A DNA stretch of 64,000 nucleotides. It comes from Bacteroidota bacterium (GTDB lineage Bacteria > Bacteroidota > Bacteroidia > AKYH767-A > OLB10). Positions 56,797 to 64,000 of this stretch are shown here, piece after piece; the first letter of the stretch is position 1; each line of letters opens with the position of its first letter. The notes under the pieces were generated by a model, which was not told the DNA's origin, did no database searches, and saw nothing but the letters and a program-made list of their open reading frames with translations. Position numbers and translations under genes: made by a program. The stretch covers positions 71,001 to 135,000 of the forward strand of contig JADJOZ010000011.1 of the NCBI GenBank assembly GCA_016713525.1, in the 5' to 3' direction.

Positions 56797-59700
56797 ATGA
56801 TCGGAATTCCTTCCTCTGCTTTGCGTAGGTCGTTGCTATTGGTAGCCGCGTTTTTGATGCTGTCCGGGATTTCCCTTTTTGTTTTTTATCCGGCCCCCGA
56901 GCCGCAACCCATGACACATGCGGAAAAGAAGGCAGCTTCCAAAAAAGGACGCATACCACTTAAAGACCGCATTGACCTTGCTATTATTCAGGAAGCAGAA
57001 AAAACAAAAGATCCTGCAACGAATACCGTTCCACGAGAGCGATTAAAACAAGCGTATGAGTATGCCGAGCTGTTGAGAAGTCGTGCTGTTAACAACCGCA
57101 TCGCAGGAGCTATTCCCGGAATGAATTGGGTGGAACGCGGACCGAAAAATGTTGGCGGTCGCACCCGCGCCATTATGGTGGATCCTAATGATCCATCGAA
57201 GAAAACAGTTTGGTCGGCAGGTGTTGGTGGTGGCTTATGGCGCACTAACGATATTTCTGTTATTGCACCGATATGGACTTCCATAAACGATTTGTTCAAT
57301 AATATTGCCATCACAACCATGGCATTTCATCCGGGGAATACACAAATTATGTATTTCGGAACAGGAGAGGGCTATTTCAATGCCGATGCTATTCGTGGTG
57401 ATGGAATCTGGAAATCGACCGATGGCGGAACTACCTGGGCACAACTGGCATCTACTGCCGGCGTTGCAAATTTTCAGTACGTGCAAAAAATTGTGGTGCA
57501 TCCCGTTTCCGGGGATGTTTATGCAGGAACACGCAATGGACTCTTTCGTTCTACTAACGGTGGTACCACATGGGTAAAAGTTTTAGGTGCCGGAACTGGT
57601 GCTGCAGATAACCGCATTTCTGATGTTGAAATAGCTGCTGATAATACCATCTTCGCAGGAATCGGATTGTTTACTACCGATGGTGTTTATCGCTCCACGA
57701 CAGGAAATGCAGGAGCATGGACAAAAATAAATACAGGAGCGAATGGTTTTCCACTTGCCGGATTTGAACGCATTGAACTTGCCTGTGCACCCTCTAACGC
57801 TCTGACCCTATACGCAGTTACGCAAGATGCTACCACCAATGGTGTGTATCAGATTTTACATTCTACCGATGGTGGAAATAACTGGACCGTTCGATCTAAT
57901 CCTGTAGATGCCGATGGTGGTATTGGAGCAGATTTTACCCGCGGACAAGGCTGGTATGATTTAACTGCAGCTGTAGATCCTAACAATGCCAACACTCTTT
58001 TTGTGGGTGGTGTCGATTTATTTAAAACCACTAACAGTGGAACATCCTGGCAACAAATTGCACATTGGTATGGTGGCTTCGGATTTCAGGAGGCACATGC
58101 CGATCAGCATGCGATAGTTTTTGAACCTGGTAATTCGAATGTGATTTATTTTGGTAATGATGGTGGAATTTATCGCACCGCAAATGGTACAGCAACTGTT
58201 CCGGTAATAGAAACACGAAGTGAAAATTACAACGTAACTCAATATTATGCTTGTGCCATGCATCCTGCAGCATACTCATCGCATTTTTTAGCAGGTGCAC
58301 AAGACAATGGATCGCAGCGTTATGGGAGTCTCGGAATTAACAGCACGGTTGAGGTAACCGGTGGTGATGGCTGCTTCACGCACATCGATCAGGATCAGCC
58401 GCAATATCAGTTCACTTCTTATGTGTACAACAATTATTATCGTTCCACCAACGGCGGTGCAACGTTTGGAGGAATCACCAATAATAACAATGGCTCATTT
58501 GTAAATCCCACCGATTACGACGATTTGAATAATAACTTGTATGCCTGCAATGGTAACGGAAATTATTATGTGATCTTAAATGCTCCGGTCAGCAATGTAT
58601 TTACAACGGTAACGGTAGCAGCATTCAATAGCGGTCGTGTAACACATATTTCTGTTTCACCAAACACCGCACACCGCGTATTTTTCGGATTGAATAACGG
58701 ACGGATTGTTCGTGTTGATAATGCCAATACAGTTACGCCAACTGCAACCAACCTCACAGTAGCAGGAATGCCGGCAGGAACGGTTTCGTGCATTGCTATT
58801 CAGAATGGAAATGATAATCACCTGCTCGCTACTTATTCTAATTATGGAGTTAACAGTGTGTGGGAAACGATCAACGGAGGCACCACATGGACGAGTGTTG
58901 AAGGAAATTTACCCGACATGCCAATCCGTTGGGCACTCTTTCATCCGACCATACCCACGCAGGCAATAGTTGCCACAGAAATTGGTGTGTGGTCGACAGA
59001 TTTATTGAGTGGCGGCGCTACCAACTGGGCACCATCGAATAACGGTTTGGCGAATGTGCGCACCGATATGTTGCAGATTCGAACCTCCGATAAAATGGTG
59101 ATTGCAGCAACACATGGTCGCGGTTTGTATTCATCGGATGTGTTTGCTGATCCTTATCCTGATTTTAATTCCGATAGAAGAATTGCATACACCGGAAAAC
59201 CTATTCAGTTTACGGATGCTTCGTACAAATCAATTTCATGGTCATGGAATTTTGGTGATGCCACATCATCAGCAATAAAAAATCCGGTGAAAGTTTATAC
59301 CACACCTGGATTGTACACGGTAACATTGCAAATTAATGGAGCTCCCGGATTGCAAAAAGTAAAAACATCGTACATACAAATTCTTCCTAACAGAGGCATT
59401 CCGTATGATCCTGCTGCAGGTGGCAATTTTGATGTCAATGCACTCGACTTCGGTGCAGAAACGTTTTCAGGAACAGCATTTGAGCGCGGCAGTTCGGCTG
59501 TGGCCGGAAAAAATGGAACCTTCAGCGGAAGCAATGTGTGGGTGACAGGATTAACAGCGACTACTTATCAGGATAATACCGATGCAAGATTATGGACTCC
59601 GAATTATAACTTTACAGTACCGGGAATTTACACACTGAAGTTTTATCGTAAAAATATTTTTGAAATTGGTTGGGATGGATTTCGGGTAGAGTACTCACTC

Positions 59701-60522
59701 GATAAAGGCGATACATGGACACCAATAGGAGCTGTTGCTGCCAACTGGTATGATTTTGCGAACACAGGAGGCACGACTTCGTTTCCGGTGAACCAACCTT
59801 ATTTCAATCAGACGAGAGCAGCGTATACGTTATGTCAGTATGATGTATCGGCATTGTCGGGGAATCCGAATGTTGCATTCCGGTTACGATTTAAATCGGA
59901 TGGTTCGGTGAATGCAGCTGGTGTTGCAATAGATGATTTTGAAATTATTGGTCCGGTGAATACACCATTGCCGGTTGAGCTTGCAACGTTTACCGGAAAA
60001 GCCGAAGAGAAATACAATTTACTGCAATGGATTACCTTATCGGAATTAAACAACGATCGATTTGAGATTGAACGTTCACCTGATGGTTATCACTTTACCA
60101 AAGTTGGTGAGGTTAAAGGAAAAGGAACGACTACCAACACATCAGAATACAGTTTTAATGATTTGCAAATTACGGAGCGTAACTATTACTATCGGTTAAA
60201 GCAAATCGATTACAATGGTGAAAGTCGTTATTCCGGAATTCTACTCATTAAACGCAAGCCGGTAGAGATTGGGTTAGTGAATTTACTTTTTCCAAATCCA
60301 TTTTCAGGCCAGCTGACCATAGTCTTTGCGCGCACCATCAAAACAGATGTAACCATAACTTTTTACGACTTGAGTGGAAAGCAAGTCTATACCACGCAAC
60401 AAAAACCCGAAGGCATCCACATCACACTTAACCTGCAGAACTCTAATTTGAGTACAGGCAGTTATTTGGTGAAGGTGGTTGTTGGAGATGAGGTTTGGGT
60501 GGGGAAAACGTTTAAGGATTAA
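56797..60522 (+). CDS. Secreted BNR/VPS10-like propeller protein with PKD and T9SS type A domains
   Basis: 1241 residues. Signal peptide ~14-38 (LLLVAAFLMLSGISLFVFYP). Residues ~100-780 contain many BNR/sortilin-type blades (GIWKSTDGGTTWAQL, GLFRSTNGGTTWVKV, VYRSTTGNAGAWTKI, ILHSTDGGNNWTVR), as in large VPS10-like propellers. A PKD domain follows (SWSWNFGDATSSAIKNPVKVY), then a galactose-binding-like module (~880-1050), a fibronectin-like linker and a type A sorting domain (LLFPNPFSGQLTIVF ... GSYLVKVVVGDEVW). -7 box TAACTTTG at 56763-56770. The stop lies in an AAGGATT repeat. Confidence 0.9.
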   Translation: MIGIPSSALRRSLLLVAAFLMLSGISLFVFYPAPEPQPMTHAEKKAASKKGRIPLKDRIDLAIIQEAEKTKDPATNTVPRERLKQAYEYAELLRSRAVNNRIAGAIPGMNWVERGPKNVGGRTRAIMVDPNDPSKKTVWSAGVGGGLWRTNDISVIAPIWTSINDLFNNIAITTMAFHPGNTQIMYFGTGEGYFNADAIRGDGIWKSTDGGTTWAQLASTAGVANFQYVQKIVVHPVSGDVYAGTRNGLFRSTNGGTTWVKVLGAGTGAADNRISDVEIAADNTIFAGIGLFTTDGVYRSTTGNAGAWTKINTGANGFPLAGFERIELACAPSNALTLYAVTQDATTNGVYQILHSTDGGNNWTVRSNPVDADGGIGADFTRGQGWYDLTAAVDPNNANTLFVGGVDLFKTTNSGTSWQQIAHWYGGFGFQEAHADQHAIVFEPGNSNVIYFGNDGGIYRTANGTATVPVIETRSENYNVTQYYACAMHPAAYSSHFLAGAQDNGSQRYGSLGINSTVEVTGGDGCFTHIDQDQPQYQFTSYVYNNYYRSTNGGATFGGITNNNNGSFVNPTDYDDLNNNLYACNGNGNYYVILNAPVSNVFTTVTVAAFNSGRVTHISVSPNTAHRVFFGLNNGRIVRVDNANTVTPTATNLTVAGMPAGTVSCIAIQNGNDNHLLATYSNYGVNSVWETINGGTTWTSVEGNLPDMPIRWALFHPTIPTQAIVATEIGVWSTDLLSGGATNWAPSNNGLANVRTDMLQIRTSDKMVIAATHGRGLYSSDVFADPYPDFNSDRRIAYTGKPIQFTDASYKSISWSWNFGDATSSAIKNPVKVYTTPGLYTVTLQINGAPGLQKVKTSYIQILPNRGIPYDPAAGGNFDVNALDFGAETFSGTAFERGSSAVAGKNGTFSGSNVWVTGLTATTYQDNTDARLWTPNYNFTVPGIYTLKFYRKNIFEIGWDGFRVEYSLDKGDTWTPIGAVAANWYDFANTGGTTSFPVNQPYFNQTRAAYTLCQYDVSALSGNPNVAFRLRFKSDGSVNAAGVAIDDFEIIGPVNTPLPVELATFTGKAEEKYNLLQWITLSELNNDRFEIERSPDGYHFTKVGEVKGKGTTTNTSEYSFNDLQITERNYYYRLKQIDYNGESRYSGILLIKRKPVEIGLVNLLFPNPFSGQLTIVFARTIKTDVTITFYDLSGKQVYTTQQKPEGIHITLNLQNSNLSTGSYLVKVVVGDEVWVGKTFKD

Positions 60523-60548
60523 GGATTAAGGATTAAGGATTAAGGATT
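60514..60548. repeat. AAGGATT heptamer microsatellite (5 copies)
   Basis: Five uninterrupted AAGGATT units. The TAA stop of the BNR protein (60520-60522) falls across the first two units. Confidence 0.95.
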
Positions 60549-60579
60549 TTTTGTTTCTGGGTAGAAAAGAAATTCGTTA

Positions 60580-60880
60580 ATATGATAAATTATAGATTAT
60601 AAATTATAGATGGGGAAACTGCTCAGAAGAAAATATCGTCACAATTATAAATTATAGATGATATATGATAGATGGGGAACTGCGCAGAAGAAAATATCGT
60701 CACAATTATAAATTATAGATGATAAATGATAGATTGGGGAACTGCGCAGAAGTAAATATCGTCACAATTATAAATTATAGATGATATATGATAGATGGGG
60801 GAACTGCGCAGAAGAAAATATCGTCACAATTATAAATTATAGATGATATATGATAGATGGGGAGCTGCGCAGAAGAAAAG
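60580..60880. repeat. 61-62 bp minisatellite, five units
   Basis: Units begin CTGCGCAGAAGAAAATATCG (anchor positions 60620, 60681, 60743, 60805, 60866; spacing 61-62), each followed by ATTATAAATTATAGATGAT-type A/T-rich filler and GATGGGGAAC. No gene is present. It is a tandem repeat without unique spacers, so not CRISPR. Confidence 0.9.
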
Positions 60881-60949
60881 GATTCTTCGTTCTCATTCTG
60901 TTTCTGAGTTTGTTTCTGTTTCTTCCCCGTTCTCATTCTCATTCTGTTT

Positions 60950-62320
60950 CTCATTCCGCCTCACCCCCGGCCCCTCTCCAGCAATAACATTTGGCTTCGA
61001 AAAAACATTTTTGGCTGGAGAGGGGAGGTTTAAAAATTAAGGATTAATGATTAAGGATTAAGAATTATTTTTTAGCTGCTCAGAAGGAAATTCGTCGTTC
61101 TCGTTCTCGTTCTCGTTCACATTCCCATTCTCATTCTGTCCAGCTCCCTTCTCCTGCCAATAGTATTAGTGAATAACGGAATGTCAATGCAGGAGAAGGG
61201 CCGGGGGTGAGGCAAAAGAGAATCACTGGATGAGGAAAATGATGAGACCTTAAAAAATAATATTTAAAGACGGAATCCCTATACAAGAAAAGTGTTGAGT
61301 ATAAGTTATGTCGGAAACTTAAAATTGTGTGGCCTGTAAAGGACTACCATGGCTGATTTTTTATTTTAGCCAACAGATTAAAGAAAATATTTTAAATTTG
61401 TTTGTATATTTCTTTTTTCAACGGGATTTTGATCATTGGACCCCAAACAACTTTTTTATGAGTAGCTATCACAAATTAAGAGAAAAAAGGTTAAACCTCA
61501 AATTGGTAAAGGAGCCATTATGCAATTACGCCAAGAACTTAAGAAGGAATCAAACACCAGCTGAGTTCAAATTGTGGAATCTTTTACGAGGCAGGAAGTT
61601 GAAAGGATTAAAATTCAGACGACAACATCCTGTAAAACCATTATTTATTCTCGATTTCTATTGCATGAAATATAAGATTGCTATTGAAGTTGATGGAGGC
61701 TATCATAAGAAGTCTGTGCAAACTCAAGTAGATATAGAACGAACATTTCTTCTAAATCTATTGGGAATTAAAGTTATCAGATTTACTAATGAAGATGTTC
61801 TAGAAAATTCTGGTTGGGTAATTCAGCAGATAATAGATTCCTGTAGGAAATAATTATATCTTATTTATTAAAATGATCTTTTTTACTTTCTCTCTGCGCT
61901 TCGATTCCGCCTCACCCCCGCCCCTCTCCAGCAATGGCATTGGGCTCCGAAAAATATTTACGGCTGGAGAGGGGTGGGGAGACTGCTAAATTTTTTAGTT
62001 TTATCAAAATCATTTCCCTTCTCCTGCAAAAATATTTGTGATTAACGAAATGTCCATGCAGGTGAAGGGCAGGGATGAGGCAAATCAGAAGCCTGCTGAA
62101 AACAATTAAGAATAAACGAAATGCCTATGCAGGAGATAGGCAGGGATGAGGCAAGCAAGAATGTAAAATTCTAAATGTTCAATTTTCAATGAAAAGAACA
62201 ATGTTACATTTTATGGTGGTTAATTCATACAGAAAATGGAACTACCCTTCTCCTGCCGATGTTAATTGTGAATAACGGAATGTCAATGCAGGAGAAGGGC
62301 AGGGATGAGGCAAAGTAGAA
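60950..62320. repeat. Dispersed 70-bp inverted-repeat elements (family 3)
   Basis: Elements at about 60958-61029, 61145-61212, 61910-61976, 62015-62081 and 62245-62313, with a half element near 62121-62153, pair CCCCTCTCCAGC or CCCTTCTCCTGC with GCTGGAGAGGGG or GCAGGAGAAGGG across a ~45-bp loop, and carry GCCTCACCCCCG or its complement outside. Short C/T-rich CGTTCTCATTCT tracts lie between. They resemble MITE/REP-type elements. They surround the DUF559 gene. Confidence 0.8.
61458..61853 (+). CDS. DUF559/Vsr-like endonuclease domain protein
   Basis: 131 residues from ATG 61458 (MSSYHKLREKRLNLKLVKEP); the frame runs up to 61329 but the added residues do not fit the family. Core motifs: AKNLRRNQTPAEFKLWNLLRG, GLKFRRQHPVKPLFILDFYC, KIAIEVDGGYH (PD-(D/E)xK-type D...E-x-D) and GIKVIRFTNEDVLEN. 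This is the single-domain DUF559 nuclease of unknown biological role, common beside mobile DNA. It is embedded in family-3 repeats. Confidence 0.9.
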   Translation: MSSYHKLREKRLNLKLVKEPLCNYAKNLRRNQTPAEFKLWNLLRGRKLKGLKFRRQHPVKPLFILDFYCMKYKIAIEVDGGYHKKSVQTQVDIERTFLLNLLGIKVIRFTNEDVLENSGWVIQQIIDSCRK

Positions 62321-62445
62321 TCACTGGATGAGCAAAGAGAAACCCGAAAAGAACGACACATTTACCAATCGCTTTGATATCTAATGATTTAGCACCTCTT
62401 TTGTGCTCCATCCTAGCCATCTTTCATTAAAAATTTTTAAAATAA

Positions 62446-62492
62446 TTTGCGAAACCGATTGGTTGCGTGTATATTTGCAACCGATTAGTTGC
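62446..62492 (+). promoter_or_regulatory. Promoter with two ArsR-type operators
   Basis: -33 TTTG at 62446-62449, 20-bp spacer, -7 TATATTTG at 62470-62477. Two copies of AACCGATTrGTTGC (62453-62466 and 62479-62492, 26 bp apart), each an imperfect palindrome, overlap the spacer and the region just after the -7 box. This placement would block transcription and suits self-repression by the ArsR protein that follows. Confidence 0.75.
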
Positions 62493-62511
62493 AATACAAA
62501 TAAACACACAA

Positions 62512-62832
62512 ATGAGAAGAGACATTTTTCAAGCAGTGGCAGACCCAACAAGGCGAGCTATTATGGTTTTAATTGCCTTTCAGGCCATGACGCCAAACGC
62601 CATTGCCGAAAACTTCAATACAACGCGACAAGCTGTATCAAAACATTTACGCATTTTGACAGAATGCGAACTTGTAAAACAAGAACAAAAAGGCAGAGAA
62701 ATTTATTACTCCCTGGAGGTTGAGAAAATGAAAGAAATTGACATGTGGATTGAACAATTCCGGGCTAGTTGGGAAACACGATTTAATCAATTGGACACGA
62801 TATTATCAACAATTAAAAAAAACAAGAAATGA
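62512..62832 (+). CDS. ArsR-family winged-helix repressor
   Basis: 106 residues from ATG 62512 (MRRDIFQAVADPTRRAIMVL). Helix-turn-helix AIAENFNTTRQAVSKHLRIL, then LVKQEQKGREIYYSLE beta-wing; no metal-binding CxC, so a metal-independent member. It belongs to the ArsR group that is operonic with SRPBCC/AHSA1 and VOC genes. Its promoter carries operators for itself. The stop overlaps the next start (ATGA). Confidence 0.93.
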   Translation: MRRDIFQAVADPTRRAIMVLIAFQAMTPNAIAENFNTTRQAVSKHLRILTECELVKQEQKGREIYYSLEVEKMKEIDMWIEQFRASWETRFNQLDTILSTIKKNKK

Positions 62833-63105
62833 ATAATTTGCTATTTGACTTTAAGGTTGACAAATCAACTAAAACTGTAATCATAGATAGAGAATGTGAT
62901 GCAGAACTTTCAGTTGTTTGGGATGCATTTACTAAGCAAGAGATACTAGACCAGTGGTGGGCACCAAAACCTTACCAATCGAAAACGGAAAGAATGGAAT
63001 TTAAAGTCTGAAAGAATGGAAAAAATGATAGAGATGGGCTTCAAAGAAGGATTTACTGCAACATTGAATGAACTGGAAAATTTATTAACAAATTTCAAAA
63101 AATAA
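62829..63105 (+). pseudogene. SRPBCC (AHSA1-like) protein gene with internal deletion
   Basis: N-terminal part MNNLLFDFKVDKSTKTVIID ... DAFTKQEILDQWWAPKPYQS ends at a stop at 63009-63011, and the C-terminal tail MIEMGFKEGFTATLNELENL resumes in another frame from 63016 to the TAA at 63103-63105. Intact AHSA1-type relatives are ~150 residues, so about 60 central residues are gone. It lies between an ArsR regulator and a VOC gene, the usual arrangement. Confidence 0.85.
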
Positions 63106-63109
63106 AGCT

Positions 63110-63715
63110 ATGAAAAATTATGGATTTAAAATTATTGCTGCACTGTTAATAGTGCATGCCATGGGTTGTGGAAATTCGAAAAAGGATGCACACAATAAAA
63201 GTAATATTGATACAACCACTAATCAAACATTGACAAACAAAAATGAAATGATTAAACAAAAAATAACCCCTTGTCTGTGGGTTGAGACCAAAGATGCAAA
63301 AGCAGTAGCTGACTACTATTTATCAATATTTAAAGATGGTAAATTGAAGGAGCATCACAAATATACAAATCCCCCTGAAGCAGGTGGTGGAGACTTTGAA
63401 ACAGCCGTTGTTGAGGTTGCAGGTATGGAGTTAAGCATTTTGGCTGCGGGACCATTTTTCAAATTTAATGAGTCAGTTTCTTTTGTAATTAATTGCAAAG
63501 ATCAGGCAGAAGTAGATTATTATTGGAGTGCTTTAACTGCTAACGGTGGTGCAGAATCTGCGTGTGGCTGGTGTAAAGACAAATACGGTTTATCCTGGCA
63601 AGTTGTTCCCGTTGAATATTTCGATCTTATTAACAGTCCTGATCCAATTGTTAGAGAAAAGGCATTGAAGAACACACTTAAGCAGAAAAAAATTATTTTA
63701 TCAGAACTTAAATAA
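63110..63715 (+). CDS. VOC-family (PhnB-like) protein with lipoprotein signal
   Basis: 201 residues. N-terminal signal MKNYGFKIIAALLIVHAMGC ends with lipobox AMGC (Cys20) and a Thr/Asn-rich linker. Residues ~48-200 are a PhnB/3-demethylubiquinone-like VOC domain: KITPCLWVETKDAKAVADYY, DFETAVVEVAGMELSILAAG, FKFNESVSFVINCKDQAEVDYYWSAL, ACGWCKDKYGLSWQVVPVEYF. The lipoprotein signal on a normally cytoplasmic VOC protein is unusual. Substrate unknown. Confidence 0.85.
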   Translation: MKNYGFKIIAALLIVHAMGCGNSKKDAHNKSNIDTTTNQTLTNKNEMIKQKITPCLWVETKDAKAVADYYLSIFKDGKLKEHHKYTNPPEAGGGDFETAVVEVAGMELSILAAGPFFKFNESVSFVINCKDQAEVDYYWSALTANGGAESACGWCKDKYGLSWQVVPVEYFDLINSPDPIVREKALKNTLKQKKIILSELK

Positions 63716-63728
63716 GCAAAAAGTAACT

Positions 63729-64000
63729 ATGGCACAAATTAATCCACATATCAACTTTAATGGAAATGCAGAAGAAGCATTCACCTTTTATAAATCAATA
63801 TTTGGCGGAGAATTCTCAAAAGTTATTCGTTTCAAGGAAATTTCGAGTCCCGAATATCCGATACCTCCAAGCGAGGAACATAAATTAATGTATATCGCTT
63901 TGCCCATTGGCAATACCGTTTTAATGGCCAACGACATTCTGGAAATTATGGGAAGAGTTAGTGAAGAAGAAAACAGAAGTAAAATTTCAATCAGTGCCGG
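63729..64000 (+). CDS. VOC-family (PhnB-like) protein, 3' end outside the window
   Basis: First 90 codons: MAQINPHINFNGNAEEAFTF, YKSIFGGEFSKVIRF, LMYIALPIGNTVLMANDIL. This is the classic PhnB start without a signal peptide. The frame is open to the window end. It starts 13 bp after the VOC lipoprotein stop, in the same operon as the ArsR gene. Confidence 0.85.
   Translation, partial: MAQINPHINFNGNAEEAFTFYKSIFGGEFSKVIRFKEISSPEYPIPPSEEHKLMYIALPIGNTVLMANDILEIMGRVSEEENRSKISISA

Noticed and set aside
60580..60880. CRISPR array
   Set aside because: Repeat and spacer are both conserved between units, so it is a plain 62-bp tandem repeat; no cas genes are present.

Overview
The window reads as chromosomal DNA of a member of the Bacteroidota (Flavobacteriia/Chitinophagia-like). 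Evidence: many large secreted proteins with type IX secretion (T9SS) type A C-terminal sorting domains, one with a gliding-motility-type (type B) C-terminal domain paired with a PorP/SprF protein, a PorE-like four-domain protein, and repeated -7 promoter elements of the Bacteroidota form TAnnTTTG. No rRNA, tRNA or CRISPR array was recognised.

Layout. 0-4 kb: tail of a T9SS protein, an IS256-type transposase remnant, a lipoprotein monooxygenase-like gene, and a complete but decayed IS256-type element with 30-bp inverted repeats. 4.06-6.5 kb: the most interesting locus, a compact lasso-peptide cluster. It has a promoter, a 43-aa precursor with core GGSGHYNEQCHPQTYN (ring segment strikingly like microcin J25), a terminator-like hairpin, a fused leader-binding/peptidase B protein, and an asparagine-synthetase-like macrolactam cyclase. 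A convergent, frameshifted Fe(II)/2-oxoglutarate-oxygenase-like gene (DUF6445) overlaps its end. 7.5-16.8 kb: housekeeping genes (mnmG, methyltransferases, thioredoxin, tyrosine autokinase/Wzz, carbonic anhydrase), with a cluster of four parS-like palindromes at 10.8-12.3 kb and palindromic repeat arrays. 17-24 kb: NHL/PKD type B secreted protein, its PorP/SprF-OmpA partner, a WecA/TagO-type transferase and an M28 peptidase. 24-30 kb (mostly minus strand): arfB, an omega-amidase-like nitrilase and a methionine aminotransferase-like gene, an M28 peptidase and rpiB. An AT-rich candidate replication origin follows, then nadA.

30-36 kb: a MORN-repeat protein, repeat-rich spacer, a DUF4143-type ATPase, and the PorE-like protein. 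36.6-60.5 kb: an island of T9SS cargo, including three tandem, nearly identical paralogues with different central segments, a 1866-aa PKD/Ig protein and a 1241-aa BNR-propeller protein. Between these cargo genes sit a TraB/GumN protein and a small two-gene module (DUF805 plus a Coa1-like protein) flanked by direct repeats. 60.5-64 kb: minisatellite and dispersed inverted repeats, a DUF559 endonuclease, and an ArsR-SRPBCC(broken)-VOC-VOC operon with visible operators.

At least ten otherwise intact genes carry single-base indels, mostly in short homopolymers (mnmG, nadA, DUF6445, PorE-like, MORN gene, all three tandem paralogues). I read most of these as assembly or read errors and annotate the genes across them, saying so each time. 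The parS cluster, mnmG and the AT-rich region with repeated TTATTAACA 9-mers together suggest that the window lies close to the chromosome origin.
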